DNA of 64,000 nt from Comamonas endophytica (lineage in GTDB: Bacteria > Pseudomonadota > Gammaproteobacteria > Burkholderiales > Burkholderiaceae_C): contig NZ_CP106882.1 of assembly GCF_023634805.2 (NCBI RefSeq), forward strand, positions 434,001-498,000, written 5' to 3'. The notes under the pieces were generated by a model. It was given only the letters and a program-made list of their open reading frames with translations. It did no database searches and was not told the origin of the DNA. The translations under genes and the position numbers were made by a program. Each line of letters begins with the position of its first letter. The first letter of the stretch is position 1. Shown here in pieces: positions 1 through 8,976 of the stretch.

Positions 1-120
1 GCCGACACCGCCGGGGTGCCGGGCCGCACCCGGCCGCTGTGCGACTATCCCGCCTATCCGCGCTACAACGGCAGCGGCGATATCAACGTGGCAGCCAGCT
101 TCAGTTGCTCCACGCAATAG
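1..120 (+). CDS. Tannase/feruloyl esterase family protein, C-terminal fragment
   Basis: Frame 1 is open from the window edge to a TAG at 118-120 and encodes 39 residues. The stretch RPLCDYPAYPRYNGSGDINV followed by AASFSC is the characteristic C-terminus of tannase/feruloyl esterase family enzymes, secreted serine esterases that hydrolyse plant phenolic esters. The final Cys in ASFSC is normally in a disulfide. The catalytic residues lie outside the window, so substrate cannot be judged. The gene converges on the minus-strand iron operon that ends at 190. Confidence 0.75.
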   Translation, partial: ADTAGVPGRTRPLCDYPAYPRYNGSGDINVAASFSCSTQ

Positions 121-189
121 CGGCCACGTCAGCAAGCGGCACGCCCACAGGCGCTCGACCCAAGCGCCTGCTGCGCACCTGCCTGCCAG

Positions 190-480
190 TCAGCGGGCGC
201 CGGATCTGCCCTCGCGCGCCCCCAGGATGAGCCCCAGGTAAACGAGCCCGGCAGCCAGGCTGGTATGCCCGGTGTACGCCACCAGCCCGAAGCTCCACCC
301 CCAGCCGCGCACTGCGCCCGCCAGGCACAGCAGCAGCAGCAGCCAGCCCGTGGCCCGGAGCCACCGCGTGCTGCGGGCGGACAGCAGGCGGCCGAACCAG
401 AGCGCCTGCTGGCGTTCGGTGGCGGCGGCCAAGGCGCACATTCCCGCGGTGCAGCCCGCGAGCATCAGCAGATGCATCAT
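190..480 (-). CDS. DUF3325 family small membrane protein
   Basis: This 96-residue protein has about three hydrophobic segments and the layout of DUF3325 proteins, which sit next to PepSY membrane proteins and TonB receptors in iron-uptake clusters. I start it at the ATG at 480 (MMHLLMLAGC) because this overlaps the TGA of the upstream PepSY gene as ATGA (480-477), a translational coupling arrangement. It is the last gene of the five-gene minus-strand operon. Molecular function is unknown for the family; a role in siderophore or iron handling in the inner membrane is inferred from context. Confidence 0.7.
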   Translation of the reverse strand: MMHLLMLAGCTAGMCALAAATERQQALWFGRLLSARSTRWLRATGWLLLLLCLAGAVRGWGWSFGLVAYTGHTSLAAGLVYLGLILGAREGRSGAR

Positions 481-2093
481 GCCGCCTCCCCGGCTTGCAG
501 TTGCGCCGCACGCGCGCGCGGCCCGGCCGGCACGCGCGCACGGTGGCGCAGGGTGCGCAGCGCCAGCGCCGCATGCAGCGCGGCGAACGCCCACAGCACC
601 AGGTCCATGCCGGCAAACACCCAGTCGCCTTCGGACAGGCTGCGCCACAGCGGGCGCTCGGTGGTCAGCGCGTTGAGCACCGGCAGCAGCGCCAGCACGG
701 CCGTGGCCAGCCACAGCTGCTCGATCCAGGCGCGCCGCGCCGGCCGCAGCAGCGCGTGCAGCAGCGCCAGTGCCCAGACGGCAAAGAAGGCGTGCATCTC
801 CCAATCGCCGCGCTGGGGCAGCTGCGCGGGCAGCAGCCGGTTGGCCCAGAGAAAGCCCGCCATGGCGATCGACAGCCCGGCAATGGCGGCGATGTTCAGC
901 CGCTCGACCAGACGGAAACCGAAATACGGCCGCTCGGGATCGGCCAGCTTCGCGCGGCGCTTGACGGTCCACATCACCAGGCCGGTGCCGACCATGGCGG
1001 TACCGGCCAGGCTCACGATGAAATACAGCCAGCGCAGCGAAAGGTCGCTGAAACGCCCCAGGTGCAGCGCATACAGCACGCCGCGGGTCTCGGCGGCCGG
1101 GCCGACCCCGTCGTGCGTCTCCAGCAGCCGGCCGGTGCTGCCCTCGAACAGCATGTATTGCGGGCTCATCGACACCCGTCCGGCGCTGCCGCGCGCCACC
1201 GCCACGCGCGCCGCGGCGTCGCCGGGCTGGGTGATGGTCACGCCGCCGATGTTGTGCGTGCCCCAGACGGCCTGCGCCTGGCGCACCATGGCGTCGACCG
1301 GCGCCAGCGCCGCGGGCTGGCCGCTGGGCTTGCCCGGAGGAATGAACACGCTGAGCTCGTTGGTGAGCTGCCTCTTTTCCGCCGCGGTCTGGATGGCCGC
1401 CTGCTCGCCCCAGGGCATGTACAGCGCCATCAGCGTGACCAGCCCGGTGTAGGTGATCATCAAATGGAAGGGCAGCCCGAACACCGACAGCGCGTTGTGC
1501 GCGTCGAGCCAGGAGCGCTGGCCCTTGCCGCCGCGGAAGGTGAAGAAGTCGACGAAGATCTTCTTGTGCGTGATGACGCCGCTGATGATGGCCACCAGCA
1601 TGAACATGGCCGCCAGCCCCGCGAGCCAGCGGCCCCAGATCGCGGGCAGGTAGTGGAACTGGAAGTGGAAGCGGAAGAAGAATTCGCCGCCCTGGGTCGC
1701 GCGCGCGGAGACGGCCTCGCCCGTCGCCGGGTCGAAGTTGCCTTCGCCGAAAGCGCGCGGCGCGGGTTGCCCCGGCGGGTTGCGCCAGAACGAGGAGACG
1801 GTGTTGTTGCGCGCATCAGGCATGCGCATGCCCCACTGCGGGCTGCCCGGCGCGATGCGCGCGAGCGCATCGGCCACGCGCTGCGCCGCGGCGGCGGGGT
1901 CCGGCAGCTCGACCTGGCGCGCCAGTTCGGGCCGCGCCCATTGCGACAATTCGTCCTTGAAATAGCTCACCGTGCCGGTGAGGAACATCGCGTAGAGGAA
2001 CCAGCCCAGCAGCAGGCCGGTCCAGGTGTGCAGGTCCGCCATCGTCTGGCGCAGGCCCGGTGCCTTGGCCGGCACGGGTAGAGGTTTTGGCAT
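477..2093 (-). CDS. PepSY-associated transmembrane protein (iron uptake)
   Basis: The 538-residue protein begins with a short cytoplasmic segment and a first membrane helix containing LHTWTGLLLG, has a long periplasmic part rich in PepSY-like sequence, then a second helix region with DAHNALSVFGLPFHL and several further helices near residues 360-510. Conserved histidines in the helices resemble those of PepSY_TM proteins proposed to act as inner-membrane ferri-siderophore or haem-type reductases. It lies 10 bp after the DUF3649 gene and overlaps the DUF3325 gene by 4 bp, so co-expression with the TonB receptor is likely. The reductase role is inferred from family context only. Confidence 0.8.
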   Translation of the reverse strand: MPKPLPVPAKAPGLRQTMADLHTWTGLLLGWFLYAMFLTGTVSYFKDELSQWARPELARQVELPDPAAAAQRVADALARIAPGSPQWGMRMPDARNNTVSSFWRNPPGQPAPRAFGEGNFDPATGEAVSARATQGGEFFFRFHFQFHYLPAIWGRWLAGLAAMFMLVAIISGVITHKKIFVDFFTFRGGKGQRSWLDAHNALSVFGLPFHLMITYTGLVTLMALYMPWGEQAAIQTAAEKRQLTNELSVFIPPGKPSGQPAALAPVDAMVRQAQAVWGTHNIGGVTITQPGDAAARVAVARGSAGRVSMSPQYMLFEGSTGRLLETHDGVGPAAETRGVLYALHLGRFSDLSLRWLYFIVSLAGTAMVGTGLVMWTVKRRAKLADPERPYFGFRLVERLNIAAIAGLSIAMAGFLWANRLLPAQLPQRGDWEMHAFFAVWALALLHALLRPARRAWIEQLWLATAVLALLPVLNALTTERPLWRSLSEGDWVFAGMDLVLWAFAALHAALALRTLRHRARVPAGPRARAAQLQAGEAA

Positions 2094-2103
2094 GGAGTCG
2101 AGC

Positions 2104-2403
2104 TCAGAAAGAAACGTGGGCCGCCCGTGCGGACCAAGACGCGAGCAGCAGCGGCAGCGCCGCGACCAACAGGCCGGCCCAGGCGCGGCGCGCGCTGCGC
2201 GCCGCGAACACCCAGATCACCGCGCCGGCGTAGACCACGAAACTCAGCAGCATGCCGGTGAGCATGCCCTGGATCTTGTCCATCGGCAGCGCCAGCGCGG
2301 CCAGGCTGGTCAGCGCGGCCAGCGCATAGCCGCCCAGCAGCGCGGCCACGATGCGCGAGACCAGCGCGACCGTGCGCCAGCCGCGGCCGGGCAGCGCGCT
2401 CAT
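2104..2403 (-). CDS. DUF3649 family small membrane protein
   Basis: This 99-residue protein has three predicted membrane helices, including LGGYALAALTSLAALALP and MLTGMLLSFVVYAGAVIWVF, typical of DUF3649 proteins that accompany PepSY proteins in iron operons. The start at 2403 (MSALPGRGW) overlaps the stop of the upstream DUF4198 gene as ATGA, which decides the start against a longer in-frame extension. No catalytic motif is visible. A structural or assembly role in the membrane reductase complex is a guess from neighbourhood. Confidence 0.7.
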   Translation of the reverse strand: MSALPGRGWRTVALVSRIVAALLGGYALAALTSLAALALPMDKIQGMLTGMLLSFVVYAGAVIWVFAARSARRAWAGLLVAALPLLLASWSARAAHVSF

Positions 2404-3143
2404 TGGTTCGGCGCAGCCGCGGGTGGCGCCGGAATCGGCTCCACGCCGTCGGGCTTCACATAGGTGAGCGAGGTCACATAGCTGACGGCATCGAACTTCT
2501 CCGTGCCGCCCGCGCCCGCGCGCTCGCCCGCGGTGGCGTCGTTGACGCTGACCTCGGCCACGTAGGTGCCCTTCCACGGCATGTCGAACTGCACCAGGCC
2601 TTGCGCGTCGGTCTGCGCCTCCTTGGCCCAGCCGGACTGCGTGACCAGCGCGACCTTGGCGCCGGCCTTGGGCTGCCCCTTGAGGTACAGCTTGAATTCG
2701 CCATCCTTGCCCGTGGGCACCAGGTCCAGCGCCAGCTTCGGGGACTGGGCCGCGAAGCTGGTGATCAGGCGCGCCGCGGGGTAGTAGCGGTTGAGCGTGT
2801 CCTTGCCGTCCTTCTTCCAGGTATAGAGCGGATAGCGCTCATCGGCGGCAACGATGGACTCGCCACGCGCCGCGCCGAACGACAGGGCAAAGCCGTCGGC
2901 GGCCTTGCGCACCTCGGCGGCCTTCTCGCCCTGGCCTGCGATCAGCGTGGCCGTGGGCTGGCCGAACTTGTCCAGCAGCCCGGGCGAGGCCTCGCGCAGG
3001 TTCTCGCCGAATTCGCCGAAGCGCACGATGGCGTTTTGCTGGCCGGCGGGCTGCTCGATCCAGATCTGGTGCGCCTGTGCGGCGTGGGCAAAGCCCAGCA
3101 GGGCCAGCGTGGCGCTGGCCATGGAGATCATGCGGTTCATCAT
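2400..3143 (-). CDS. DUF4198 domain periplasmic protein
   Basis: A 247-residue exported protein. Residues 1-24 form a signal peptide ending in AQA, followed by HQIWIEQ, the usual start of mature DUF4198 proteins (related to periplasmic metal-uptake accessory proteins such as NikK/CbiK-like families). The C-terminal third, with VALVTQSGWAKEAQTDAQG and GTYVAEVSV, looks like a beta-sandwich domain. It lies 13 bp downstream of the TonB receptor and overlaps the DUF3649 gene. It probably handles the metal or siderophore in the periplasm; ligand unknown. Confidence 0.75.
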   Translation of the reverse strand: MMNRMISMASATLALLGFAHAAQAHQIWIEQPAGQQNAIVRFGEFGENLREASPGLLDKFGQPTATLIAGQGEKAAEVRKAADGFALSFGAARGESIVAADERYPLYTWKKDGKDTLNRYYPAARLITSFAAQSPKLALDLVPTGKDGEFKLYLKGQPKAGAKVALVTQSGWAKEAQTDAQGLVQFDMPWKGTYVAEVSVNDATAGERAGAGGTEKFDAVSYVTSLTYVKPDGVEPIPAPPAAAPNQ

Positions 3144-3156
3144 TTTTCCTTGAGGT

Positions 3157-5331
3157 TTAGAAATCGACCTGGGCCGACAGCATCAGCGTGCGCGGCGCGC
3201 CCACGGTGGCGTAGCCTGCGGCCGTCACCCAATAAGCCTTGTTGGCGACGTTTTCCAGATTGGCGCGCAGCACCACCGGCTGGTTGCCGAACTTGGTGGC
3301 ATAGCGCGCGCCCAGGTCCACGCGGGTCCACGACGGCATGCGCAGCAGGTTGGCGGCGTCGTACCACATGGAGGACGTGTTGATCACGCGGCCGTTGAGG
3401 CTCAGGCCCGGCACCCAGGGCGTATCCCAGTCCAGCCCGACATTGAAGGTGCGATCGGGCACGCCGTTGGCGTCGTTGCCCTGGTTCACGCCGCCCTGCG
3501 TCCTGGTCAGCTTGGCGTCATTGAAGGCGGCGCTGGCCATCAGGCGCAGGCCGCGCTGCACTTCGCCATAGGCCGTCAGCTCCAGGCCGCGGTAGCGCTG
3601 CTCGCCGCCGAAGCTGTAGACCAGCGTGGTGGGATCGGTCGTGGCAATCGGCCGCTTGATCTCGTAGATCGCGGCCTGGGTCAGCAGGCGGCCCCAGTCG
3701 GCCTTGACGCCGATTTCATTCTGCTTGGTCTTCTGCGGCGCGAACACCTGGCCCACATTGGCCGTGCCCGCACCCGCCGTGCCACCGGCCGACAGGCCCG
3801 AGGTATGGTTGGCGTAGACCGAGACGTTCTGCGTGGCCTTGAAAACCACGCCCGCCAGCGGCGTGACCGAGCTGGCATCGTAGGGCGTGGAGCCGTTGAC
3901 GCTCTTTTGCTCGATGTTCTGATGGCGCGCACCCAGCGTGACCAGCAGCCGGTCGTTGTAGAACGCCAGGGTATCGACCACCGCGACGCTGCGCAGCGAC
4001 AGTTCCGCGGACTTGGTAGGCGTGCCGCGTGCAAAGTTGATCGCAGGCAGCGGCGCGGGGTTGTAGATATTGGAAGCAGCGCCCGGCCTGGGCGTCAGCT
4101 GGTAGAAAAAGCCGGTCTCGCGCTGCAGGCCATTGGCCGTGACTGCCACCGTATGGCCCACATCGCCGGTCTTGAAACGCGTGCGCAGGCCCACGTCGGC
4201 TGCGGTGGTCTTGTTGTACTCGTCGTAATAGCCGTTCTGCACGCCGAAGTTGCCGGCGGAGTTGATCCGCGGGAATGCGGTGGGGAAATCCTGGTCGCTG
4301 GTCACTTCGCTGTAGCCGATGCCGCCATAGACGGTGGTGCTGTCGCTCAGGTCGTACTCGATGCGCGTGAGCGCGGTCTTGGCATCGTCCGCGAGCTTCG
4401 CGCCCGGATAGAAGGTCTGGCGCGGGTCCGGCACGGCAGGCAGCTCGGTGATGCCGGCCAGGAAGCCGGCCTGCGGGCGGTAGTTCACCGATTTGCCCTT
4501 GGTGTAGAGCAGATCGGCCGACCAGCGCAGGCGGGCGCCGGCGTAGTCCACGCCCAGCGCGCCCAGGCCCAGGCGCTGGCGGCCGCCATCGATATTGCCT
4601 TCGCCGTTGCGCCACACGCCATTGGCGCGCACGCCCCACTCGTTGTCCTCGCCAAAGCGGCGGCCCACATCCAGATGCGTGCCGAACTGCGCCTTGCCCA
4701 TATAGGTGCCGGTGACACGCGTCAGCGGCACGTCGCCGGCGCGCTTGGTCACCACATTGATCGCGCCGCCGACGCTTTCCTTAGGGCCGACGCCGTTGGT
4801 GAACGAGCCCGGGCCCTTGAGCACCTCGACGCGCTCGATCACTTCCAGCGGCATGCGCGTGGCCGGCGACAGCCCATACAGGCCGTTGACCGCGACATCC
4901 CGTGCGCCGATCGTCAGGCCGCGCACCTGGAAGTCCTCGCCGTAGCCGCCGCGCGCCTGCAGCGTGCGCACCGAGGCGTCGCTCATCACCACGTCGGAGA
5001 TGTTGAGCGCCTGCTGGTTCTCGATATAGGTCGAGGTGTAGTTGGTGGTGCTGAACGGCACGTTCATCAGGTCGGTGCGCCCAAGGATGCCCAGGTCGCC
5101 GCCGCGCGCCAGCTGGCCGCCGGAATAGGTCTTCTGCAGGCCGCCAATGGAGGCCGCCTGGTCGGTGACCGTCACGTCACCCAGCCGATTCGCGGCAGTG
5201 GATGAGGTCTGGGCCGCCGCGCCAGCCGCTGCAATGGCCAGGCAGGCGCCCAGGCACAGGCGCAGCCCGCGGGAGAGTTCGGTGGGCGTGAACGGGCCGG
5301 CATGCGGCAGACGAGCGCAGGAAGAGGACAT
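3157..5331 (-). CDS. TonB-dependent siderophore receptor
   Basis: A 724-residue outer-membrane receptor. An N-terminal signal ends near residue 41 (AAAAGAAAQ), then comes a plug domain with the motif QVRGLTIGARDVAVNG and the ridge RVEVLKGPGSF, and a 22-strand barrel ending in a terminal Phe (AQVDF). The overall pattern is that of the ferrichrome/ferrioxamine-type siderophore receptor family. It is the first gene of the minus-strand operon with DUF4198, DUF3649, PepSY and DUF3325. AT-rich DNA upstream may hold a Fur site. The exact siderophore cannot be told from sequence. Confidence 0.9.
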   Translation of the reverse strand: MSSSCARLPHAGPFTPTELSRGLRLCLGACLAIAAAGAAAQTSSTAANRLGDVTVTDQAASIGGLQKTYSGGQLARGGDLGILGRTDLMNVPFSTTNYTSTYIENQQALNISDVVMSDASVRTLQARGGYGEDFQVRGLTIGARDVAVNGLYGLSPATRMPLEVIERVEVLKGPGSFTNGVGPKESVGGAINVVTKRAGDVPLTRVTGTYMGKAQFGTHLDVGRRFGEDNEWGVRANGVWRNGEGNIDGGRQRLGLGALGVDYAGARLRWSADLLYTKGKSVNYRPQAGFLAGITELPAVPDPRQTFYPGAKLADDAKTALTRIEYDLSDSTTVYGGIGYSEVTSDQDFPTAFPRINSAGNFGVQNGYYDEYNKTTAADVGLRTRFKTGDVGHTVAVTANGLQRETGFFYQLTPRPGAASNIYNPAPLPAINFARGTPTKSAELSLRSVAVVDTLAFYNDRLLVTLGARHQNIEQKSVNGSTPYDASSVTPLAGVVFKATQNVSVYANHTSGLSAGGTAGAGTANVGQVFAPQKTKQNEIGVKADWGRLLTQAAIYEIKRPIATTDPTTLVYSFGGEQRYRGLELTAYGEVQRGLRLMASAAFNDAKLTRTQGGVNQGNDANGVPDRTFNVGLDWDTPWVPGLSLNGRVINTSSMWYDAANLLRMPSWTRVDLGARYATKFGNQPVVLRANLENVANKAYWVTAAGYATVGAPRTLMLSAQVDF

Positions 5332-5427
5332 GGAATGAAAGTGACTGTTATGGATTCGAATTGGGTCGAAAAGTCGGCGCAGGACGGCGGCAACGCGGCA
5401 TCCTGCAACGAACGGACGAGATTATTA

Positions 5428-5477
5428 AATACAAGTCACTCTCATTCACATCTTCATGCTCAATAATTTTCATTCGG
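5428..5477 (-). promoter_or_regulatory. Possible iron-responsive promoter region of the TonB operon
   Basis: This is the only AT-rich stretch upstream of the TonB receptor. It contains TGAATGAGAGTGACTTGT and AATGAAAATTATTGAG when read on the minus strand, which are loose matches to the Fur box repeat GATAAT/ATTATC. The location and gene content make Fur control plausible, but the match is weak and may be coincidental. Confidence 0.3.
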
Positions 5478-7003
5478 ATGCGCTAAAGGGCTGGCACAGC
5501 CATGGATACATCTTGTAGCGTTGGATTTACCCCACATGCATGGGGTGCTGTGGACACTTCGGCGCGTCGACCACCGTCGGCAACGGTGCCTCTTCGGTGT
5601 CCTCGACACAACCACCCATCGCCGCTGGGCTTCGGGAGCTGCCCCATCGCAGCCCGTGAAAGCCTGCAACACGGGATCGCCTTCCTCGCACTTCCGCCCC
5701 TGGGTAGCTAGAGGTTGCGGGTCACGTTGCAGTCTTGCAGGCGAAAGGTGAAAAGACCGAATGCCCCGGCTTCTCGCCGCTGGCGATTACCGCATCCGCC
5801 TCCGGCATCGATGGCCAGGGCGTCGGGCTGGGCCTGCCCTCCCCGTGCGCCGACAGCCTTGCCATGGCGCCGGCAATCGGCCTGACCACCTTCGCCATGG
5901 CGGCGCTGGATGCCATGCAGCCACCTCCTCGAGCCGCCGCAGACTGGAGGGCGCGAGGGATGGGCAACGCCCTGCTCCCGCGGCATCGGGCATTGACCCT
6001 GTTCGAGCATCTCAAGTCAGCTTGATGAGCCCAAGCCCTGACTCTCATGTGCCGACGCCGCTCCGCACCGCACGCCCTACACACGTGCTACCGCCCAAAC
6101 ACCCAATGAACGCCCCACCACCGCAAATGCGCGCAATGGCCGCGGCAATGGGCAGCCCCGAGCCATGGCTGCGGCAGTCGGCATTCCAGCGCGTCGGACT
6201 GGCACAAAAACCGGATGTCAGCCTTGGTTCATGTCCCGCGGTCATGCCTGCCCTGCCCCCTGATGGTGACCGCCGATCGCCACCCGGCCCGGCTCACGCG
6301 GCCGAATGCCAGCTTCTACCTTGGCTTACAGATCCGCTTCTCGCGGAATGGCCTCACGCGGCTCGTTGCCCCCGCTCGGCTGCTGACGCAGTGCTCTTCA
6401 TGGGCGATGCTATTTCCACGAATTCGAATTAAACGAGACACACCACAATGAGGGATATGATGCGTCAATAAGTTTAAATTAAATCAAAGAAGACAAAAAA
6501 CATCGGGGAAAAGCGCCATCGCTCTGCGCTTCCCAGCGCAGGATGATGAGGAAAATGCACGGCATGGGAGGTTTTACAGGCAGCGATGCACAGCCACACA
6601 GCGGGACAACTCACTGCTTATCGTTAGCTAAAGGAGTAACCTGTACGCATGGAAACGACAAACTTCCGACGTGGAGTTGAAGCAGCGCCTGAGGCTACGT
6701 CTGGCTGGGCACATGGAACAGTGCTGCATTCGCAAACATATTGCCAAGACGTGGCACAGGAAGGGCGACAGCCGCTTGACTGCACCGCTACAACCACCAC
6801 TGCTCCATGAATCTTTCTGCCAAATCCAGCCGTACCGTGTCAAACTGTCCCCAACCTCTACTTCTGACTGGCTCAGGAATTCGAGGGGACTTCAACTTCC
6901 GACTTAGCTAGCTACTTGTGCGGATGGCTATCACTTCCCCACAAGGTTGCAGGTCGACTCATCAGCTGACCACCACTCCCACAGATAACTGATTAAGTCG
7001 CCG
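5478..7003. other. Gene-poor stretch, no intact gene recognised
   Basis: About 1.5 kb without a convincing gene. The short open frames here are not conserved-looking, lack ribosome sites and change frame. A scrap resembling a LysR C-terminus is described separately. Around 6440-6520 the DNA turns AT-rich (TTTAAATTAAATCAAAG), unlike the neighbours. No inverted repeats of an insertion sequence were seen. Confidence 0.5.
5768..5890 (+). pseudogene. Possible LysR C-terminal scrap
   Basis: One frame reads IDGQGVGLGLPSPCADSLA, which resembles the segment DGQGVALGxxPLVADDLAxGRL found near the C-terminus of GcvA-type LysR effector domains. Nothing before or after it continues the family, so at best this is a decayed fragment. 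It may be chance similarity. Confidence 0.2.
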
Positions 7004-7399
7004 ATGTTAGAGAGCCAATTTCCGCCTACGGTCGCCGCCACCCTGCCTTCGGCCAGCCAGCAGCAGATGCTGCACGCGGTGTCGCAGGTGCATCGCCTCG
7101 AAGACCGCTATCCGGAACTGCCGCACATGCCATTGCTGCGCGAAGGCTGCTGGCGTGAAGAGGCCTTGCTGATCCATTACACGGACCTGCACGGCCAGGA
7201 GACGCAGCGCACCATCTGGCCGCTGGCCATCGTCTATCTGGACCATATGCTGGTCGTGCTGGCCTGGTGCTGCATGCGCCAGGGCTTTCGCAAATTCGCG
7301 GCCGCGCGCATCACCGCCGTCGAGAGCACGCGCAGCAGTTTTCGCCCGCGGCGCGTGGCGTTGCTGCGCGAGTATCTGGGCCAGCTGAAAAAGCCTTGA
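7004..7399 (+). pseudogene. Truncated YafY-type WYL-domain transcriptional regulator
   Basis: 131 residues match the WYL ligand-sensing half of YafY-type regulators: LLIHYTDLHGQETQRTIWPL, then AIVYLDHMLVVLAWCCMRQG and FRKFAAARI. Family members are about 230 residues with an N-terminal winged helix-turn-helix; here that DNA-binding half is absent and the frame is closed upstream by a TGA, with unrelated sequence before it. The ATG at 7004 has no ribosome site. It is therefore a 5'-truncated remnant in a gene-poor area, although expression of a lone WYL domain cannot be excluded. Confidence 0.7.
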
Positions 7400-7920
7400 T
7401 GGCCGCGCAGGGGACTGCTTGCAACCACGGTTCGCGATCGGATCGTGAGGGCGAATGTTGCAGGCGCCAGCGGCTTGTCGAACAAGCCGGGTGACGTCTC
7501 CCCTGAAAACGATAAGCGCCGCTTGTCCTGACTTAACTGCCCTGCCCACGCGCGTGCACGGCTGCAAACACCGACACGGCGGCGGGCAAGACATCCACCA
7601 GCGCGGGCACTCCCTGGGTTGACCACACGCAGCAACGTTTTTCTTGGATGACCGCTTTAGTGTGATCTGAGTCATTTACAGCCCAGGGCCTGTACTGCAG
7701 CAACCACCAACACCAGCCGGTGAAAGTCCCTGCGCCTTAACGACTGCTTCCTCCTCGGGACAGGCCGCTCGATTGCGCGGTTCACTACGTACGGGCCTAA
7801 AAGACCGCTTCTGCATCCGCAGCAGGCTCGTGTCGGCACGTAGCTGTCAATCGATACAAGATAAAGTGGTCAAGAACGTGCGCAATCATCCGGACCCGAC
7901 ACTTAAGGCTGCGAGAAGCC
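7400..7920. other. Intergenic stretch, nothing recognised
   Basis: Some 520 bp between the WYL remnant and the 3' end of the LysR gene. Open frames here are short and unconvincing, and no RNA or repeat was recognised. Confidence 0.4.
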
Positions 7921-8862
7921 TTAAGCTCTCGTTCCGGCTGGAGCGGCAGAATGCGAAGAGCCGGATGCCTGAGACCACGATCTCACATGTTCGACCAACG
8001 CCCGTAACTTGCGCGGCTGATTTCTACGGCTGGAGTAATAGAGATAAAAACCGGGGAAGTTGGGCAAATAGCTGTCCAAAACAGAGACCAGTTCCCCACG
8101 TTCGATATAGGGCCGGAAAGTTTCTTGCATACCGATGGTGATGCCGCCATGGGCCAGTGCGGTCCGGATCATCAGCAGCATGTCATTGGAGGTCACGCGG
8201 GAGGCTATGGCGAGGCTGAAATCGCGTCCTTCTTCTTGAAATTCCCAGCGGTAGGGTGCAGTCTCCAGCCTCGCGCGCCAGCCGATGCAGTGGTGGTTTA
8301 AAAGATCATTGGGATGCTGCGGCGTTCCGTGTTCCGCAAAATACTCCGGCGAAGCCACCACGACTTGCCGTTGAGGCCCGGTCAAAGGGATGGCAATCAT
8401 GTCCTGTTCAATGACTTCCCCAAGACGCACGCCTGCGTCGAATCCGGCTGCAATGATGTCCGATTCATCATCTGTGACGGTCACATCCAATGTGACTTCA
8501 GGATGTGCGGCGATGAAGGAGCTGATCAATGGACCTGACAGAAACCGCTCGGCAATGGATGTGACGGCCACGCGCAACAGCCCTCGCGCCGGGCCGTCGT
8601 GGGCCGCTTCTTCCAGCGCCGCGTTAACCACGGCCAAGGGCCCGCTGATTTGCTGATGGAGGGCCTGACCTGCCTCGGTCAGGCGTACATGGCGGGTTGT
8701 GCGGTACACCAGGGCAGTACCCAGTTGGTCTTCCAGCCGACGCATGGCCTGGCTCACAGCTGAGCGTGTCACGCCCAGCTGGTCCGCTGCCGCGCGGAAA
8801 CTTTGCGCTTTGGCAACCGCCACAAAGCAGTGCAACAGAGGTAGATGGAGATCGTCTTTCAT
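7921..8862 (-). CDS. LysR-family transcriptional regulator
   Basis: A 313-residue LysR protein. The N-terminal winged helix-turn-helix is clear (FRAAADQLGVTRSAVSQAMR, then RRLEDQLG and LVYRTTRHVRLTEAG), followed by the two-lobe effector domain (LLRVAVTSIAERFLSGPL...). It is divergent from the SDR gene at 8977, with a perfect inverted repeat just upstream of its ATG, so it most likely regulates itself and the SDR. Sequence resembles the AaeR/DsdC-like group of regulators of oxidoreductases. Inducer unknown. Confidence 0.9.
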   Translation of the reverse strand: MKDDLHLPLLHCFVAVAKAQSFRAAADQLGVTRSAVSQAMRRLEDQLGTALVYRTTRHVRLTEAGQALHQQISGPLAVVNAALEEAAHDGPARGLLRVAVTSIAERFLSGPLISSFIAAHPEVTLDVTVTDDESDIIAAGFDAGVRLGEVIEQDMIAIPLTGPQRQVVVASPEYFAEHGTPQHPNDLLNHHCIGWRARLETAPYRWEFQEEGRDFSLAIASRVTSNDMLLMIRTALAHGGITIGMQETFRPYIERGELVSVLDSYLPNFPGFYLYYSSRRNQPRKLRALVEHVRSWSQASGSSHSAAPAGTRA

Positions 8863-8882
8863 TGGTTAGGCACTCTAACCAA
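8862..8882. promoter_or_regulatory. LysR operator, perfect inverted repeat
   Basis: TTGGTTAG-GCACT-CTAACCAA has perfect 8-bp arms with a 5-bp spacer and contains the LysR T-N11-A core. It begins at the first base of the divergent LysR start codon and lies about 95 bp from the SDR start, the usual position of an autoregulatory site. Confidence 0.7.
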
Positions 8883-8976
8883 ATTGTTCACCATTGGCAC
8901 ACTTCTCTAGACACAAGAGGATACATACAGTTTGGACTTTCCATGCACAGCGGCGATTGCACGCAGAAAGTTCCGT

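Noticed and set aside
265..1452. Long plus-strand open frame opposite the PepSY gene
   Set aside because: Composition is a GC-rich antisense shadow (Ala/Arg/Ser runs) and the minus-strand protein has clear family motifs.
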